The position numbers and the translations under genes are program-made. From NCBI GenBank assembly GCA_964523405.1, contig CAZGAQ010000055.1, forward strand, positions 1-21,756: a stretch of DNA of 21,756 nt. The letters are read 5' to 3'. Positions 20,126 through 21,756 of the stretch are shown piece after piece. The notes beneath the pieces are model-generated. The model was not told where the DNA came from. It was given only the letters and a program-made list of their open reading frames with translations, and made no database searches. How positions within the stretch are numbered: position 1 is the first letter of the stretch; each line of letters begins with the position of its first letter. This stretch comes from CAZGAQ01 sp964523405 (GTDB lineage Bacteria; Planctomycetota; Phycisphaerae; UBA1845; Fen-1342).

Positions 20126-21682
20126 ATGTTCAGACGCGTTTGTTGCTGTGGTGTGGCAGTGTGGCTCGTTGGGTTGGGGCTAGCGCTGCCGGTACGCGGG
20201 GAAGAATCGCAGCCGTCCAAGGCGCAGCAGTCGGACGAGGTGATCGCCCGGCTCGAGGCCCTGCTCGCAGCGCAGCAGGACAAGCTGGCGGCCCAGGACA
20301 AGAAGATTGGCGATCTAGAGCAGCTCGTTTCGTCCGCGCAGCAGGCGGATGTGGACGGGGCGCGCATCGCGGAGATGAAGCGCCAGATCCGGGAGGTGCT
20401 GAGCGAGCAGGAGTTCCGCGAGAGCCTGATGCCGACGACCCTCCAGGCCGGATATGACAACGGCTTCTTCATCCGGAGCACGGACGACAAGTTCCTGATC
20501 AAACTCAACGGCCAGATGCAGTTCCGCTACACGTACTACAACGCGCAGACGCGGAACCACTATCTGCTCCCGAGGCATGATCGGGACGATCGTTCGGGTT
20601 TCGACATCGCGCGTATGAACCTCGACCTGAGCGGGCATGTGTACACGAAGGACCTCACGTACTTCATTGAGCTCGCCTCCGGGGTGGGGAGCTCGTATGA
20701 CACGTTCCTGAGCTACGCGTGGGCAAACTACCGCGTTGTGGACGAGTTGCAGTTCACGGCGGGCCTGATGCGTGTGGCCGGCCCGCGCTCGAACTTCACG
20801 GTCTCGAACGCGCAGTACCAGACCGTCGATGCGGGTCTGTTCGACGCGCTCTATGGGTTGGGCGACGGGATTGGCGTGCGCATCTGGGGTCAGTTGTTCA
20901 ACAAGAAGGTTGAATACTACGTCGATGCCGTGAACAACATCGGGGATCAGTACCGGCAGACGATCACGAACGACGAGGACTTCTATACGCGCGGGCACGA
21001 CAACGCCCCGGCTATCCTGGCGCGGGCGGTGTGGCACGCGCTGGAAGGCACCCAGCGCAATCCCGCGCTCGCGTCGGGTGCGCAGGACGCGGACCTGGGG
21101 CACAGCCTGGAGCCGGTGCTGGATCTGGGAATGCACTACGGGTTCATGAATAACTACCTGGTGGGCTCGCAGGCGGTGCCGTTCACCCGTCAGACGTTCT
21201 TCCAGAAGGGCGGATTTGGGCTGACGAACTCGACCGGAATGCAGTTCCATCAGTTGGGCGTGGACGCCAACCTGAAGTACCGGGGTTTCTCGGTTACCGG
21301 CGAGTACGCGGTGCGGCTCATGGACGTGACGGCGGCCGCAGACTATCCGTTCACGCCGCTGTACCAGTTGACGGGTGACGATTCGACCACGGCGTCACAG
21401 GGCGGGTATCTGCAGATGGGTTATTTCCTGCCCTTCCCCGGGTGGGATGACAAGGTGGAACTGGTCGCGCGCGTCGGCGGCTTCTCGAATGTGGCCGGTG
21501 GCCAGGAAGGCACTTGGGAGTATGCCGCGGGCGTGAACTACTACATTCAGGGTCAGAAGGTCAAGCTGCAGGCGGACGTTACGAAGATTTATGAGTTGCC
21601 GGTCACGGGGTCGACCTACAGCTATGCGAATGTCAATGATGATGCGTTGATCTGGCGCCTGCAACTGCAGGTCGCGTTCTAG
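20126..21682 (+). CDS. Phosphate-selective-porin-like outer membrane protein
   Basis: This is a 518-residue outer-membrane protein resembling the OprO/OprP (porin_O_P) family. A signal peptide (1 to about 25, ending ALPVRG) is followed by a coiled-coil segment (about 38-85: IARLEALLAAQQDKLAAQDKKIGDLE). Then comes the barrel, beginning FLIKLNGQMQFRYTYY and IARMNLDLSGHVYTKDLTYFIEL, which are hallmark strands of this family. The chain ends in a beta strand with terminal Phe (LQLQVAF), the usual signal for outer-membrane insertion. Such porins pass anions, often phosphate or polyphosphate, but specificity needs the channel lysines and is not proven here. GGGAGAGC precedes the ATG at 20126. The in-frame extension to 20033 would bury the signal peptide. 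Confidence 0.88.
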   Translation: MFRRVCCCGVAVWLVGLGLALPVRGEESQPSKAQQSDEVIARLEALLAAQQDKLAAQDKKIGDLEQLVSSAQQADVDGARIAEMKRQIREVLSEQEFRESLMPTTLQAGYDNGFFIRSTDDKFLIKLNGQMQFRYTYYNAQTRNHYLLPRHDRDDRSGFDIARMNLDLSGHVYTKDLTYFIELASGVGSSYDTFLSYAWANYRVVDELQFTAGLMRVAGPRSNFTVSNAQYQTVDAGLFDALYGLGDGIGVRIWGQLFNKKVEYYVDAVNNIGDQYRQTITNDEDFYTRGHDNAPAILARAVWHALEGTQRNPALASGAQDADLGHSLEPVLDLGMHYGFMNNYLVGSQAVPFTRQTFFQKGGFGLTNSTGMQFHQLGVDANLKYRGFSVTGEYAVRLMDVTAAADYPFTPLYQLTGDDSTTASQGGYLQMGYFLPFPGWDDKVELVARVGGFSNVAGGQEGTWEYAAGVNYYIQGQKVKLQADVTKIYELPVTGSTYSYANVNDDALIWRLQLQVAF

Positions 21683-21727
21683 CGTGGGTGATCCGTTTTC
21701 GGCCAGACCATCTTCATGGAGATACTC

Positions 21728-21756
21728 ATGAGCAAGCGACTTCTCACCGTCAAGCG
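21728..21756 (+). CDS. Start of a gene cut by the window edge
   Basis: ATG at 21728 with GGAG at 21718-21721 opens a frame reading MSKRLLTVK before the window ends. It begins 45 bp after the porin stop with no terminator between them, so it is probably in the same operon. A basic start of this kind is consistent with a signal peptide. A phosphate-binding protein would fit next to this porin type, but the sequence here cannot show it. Confidence 0.5.

Overview
The window looks like a chromosomal stretch from a high-GC planctomycete, probably of the Phycisphaerae type. Three things point there: two membrane proteins carrying the short zinc ribbon CxxCGY(D/N)L(T/R)G...CPEC that is common in that group, an elongation factor G of the spirochaete/planctomycete (spdEFG1, mitochondrial-EFG1-like) kind, and GC-rich intergenic DNA full of small perfect hairpins. 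This is inference from protein and sequence style; there is no rRNA here. I see no transposase, integrase, phage gene or CRISPR array.

Layout. 1-680 is non-coding, hairpin-rich DNA. 681-2872 holds a zinc-ribbon membrane protein (-), a lipoprotein alpha/beta hydrolase (+), an 8-bp tandem repeat and a DUF5658-like membrane protein (-). 3109-5196 is fusA (-). 5197-5692 is a divergent regulatory region with an FNR/DNR-type box placed to control a YgbA-family gene (5693-6073, +). 6049-8822 is tilS followed by a family-39-like glycosyltransferase (both -, 8 bp apart). 9099-11387 is a lipoprotein S41 peptidase and a secreted LolA-like protein (+, likely operon). 11481-14140 is glmS followed by a second zinc-ribbon membrane protein (both -). 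14421-14753 is a stand-alone HPt protein (+). 14995-15066 is tRNA-Thr(CGT) (-).

The most interesting part is 15148-15364. Two 18-bp dyads of form GTGCG-N8-CGCAC lie about 116 and 96 bp upstream of the start predicted from a complete sigma-54 promoter (TGGCACG-N4-TTGCA), which overlaps a TATAAT box. Downstream is a compact two-helix RNA of about 92 nt with a C-rich apical loop and a U-tract terminator. It reads as an unannotated, activator-dependent small RNA, or alternatively as an attenuated leader of the amidohydrolase gene at 15448-17055. The loop contains an exact 8-nt complement of the glmS Shine-Dalgarno sequence about 1.1 kb away, which recalls, without proving, the sigma-54-controlled GlmY/GlmZ-glmS circuit of enterobacteria.

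17274-18233 is a ROK-family sugar kinase (+), 18316-19209 a kinesin-light-chain-type TPR protein (-), 19517-19589 tRNA-Gly(TCC) (-), 20126-21682 a phosphate-selective-porin-like outer-membrane protein (+), and 21728 onward the first codons of another gene. Several genes (5693, 12212, tilS at 8822, and 15448) have a -10-like hexamer so close to the start codon that their mRNAs should be leaderless or nearly so.
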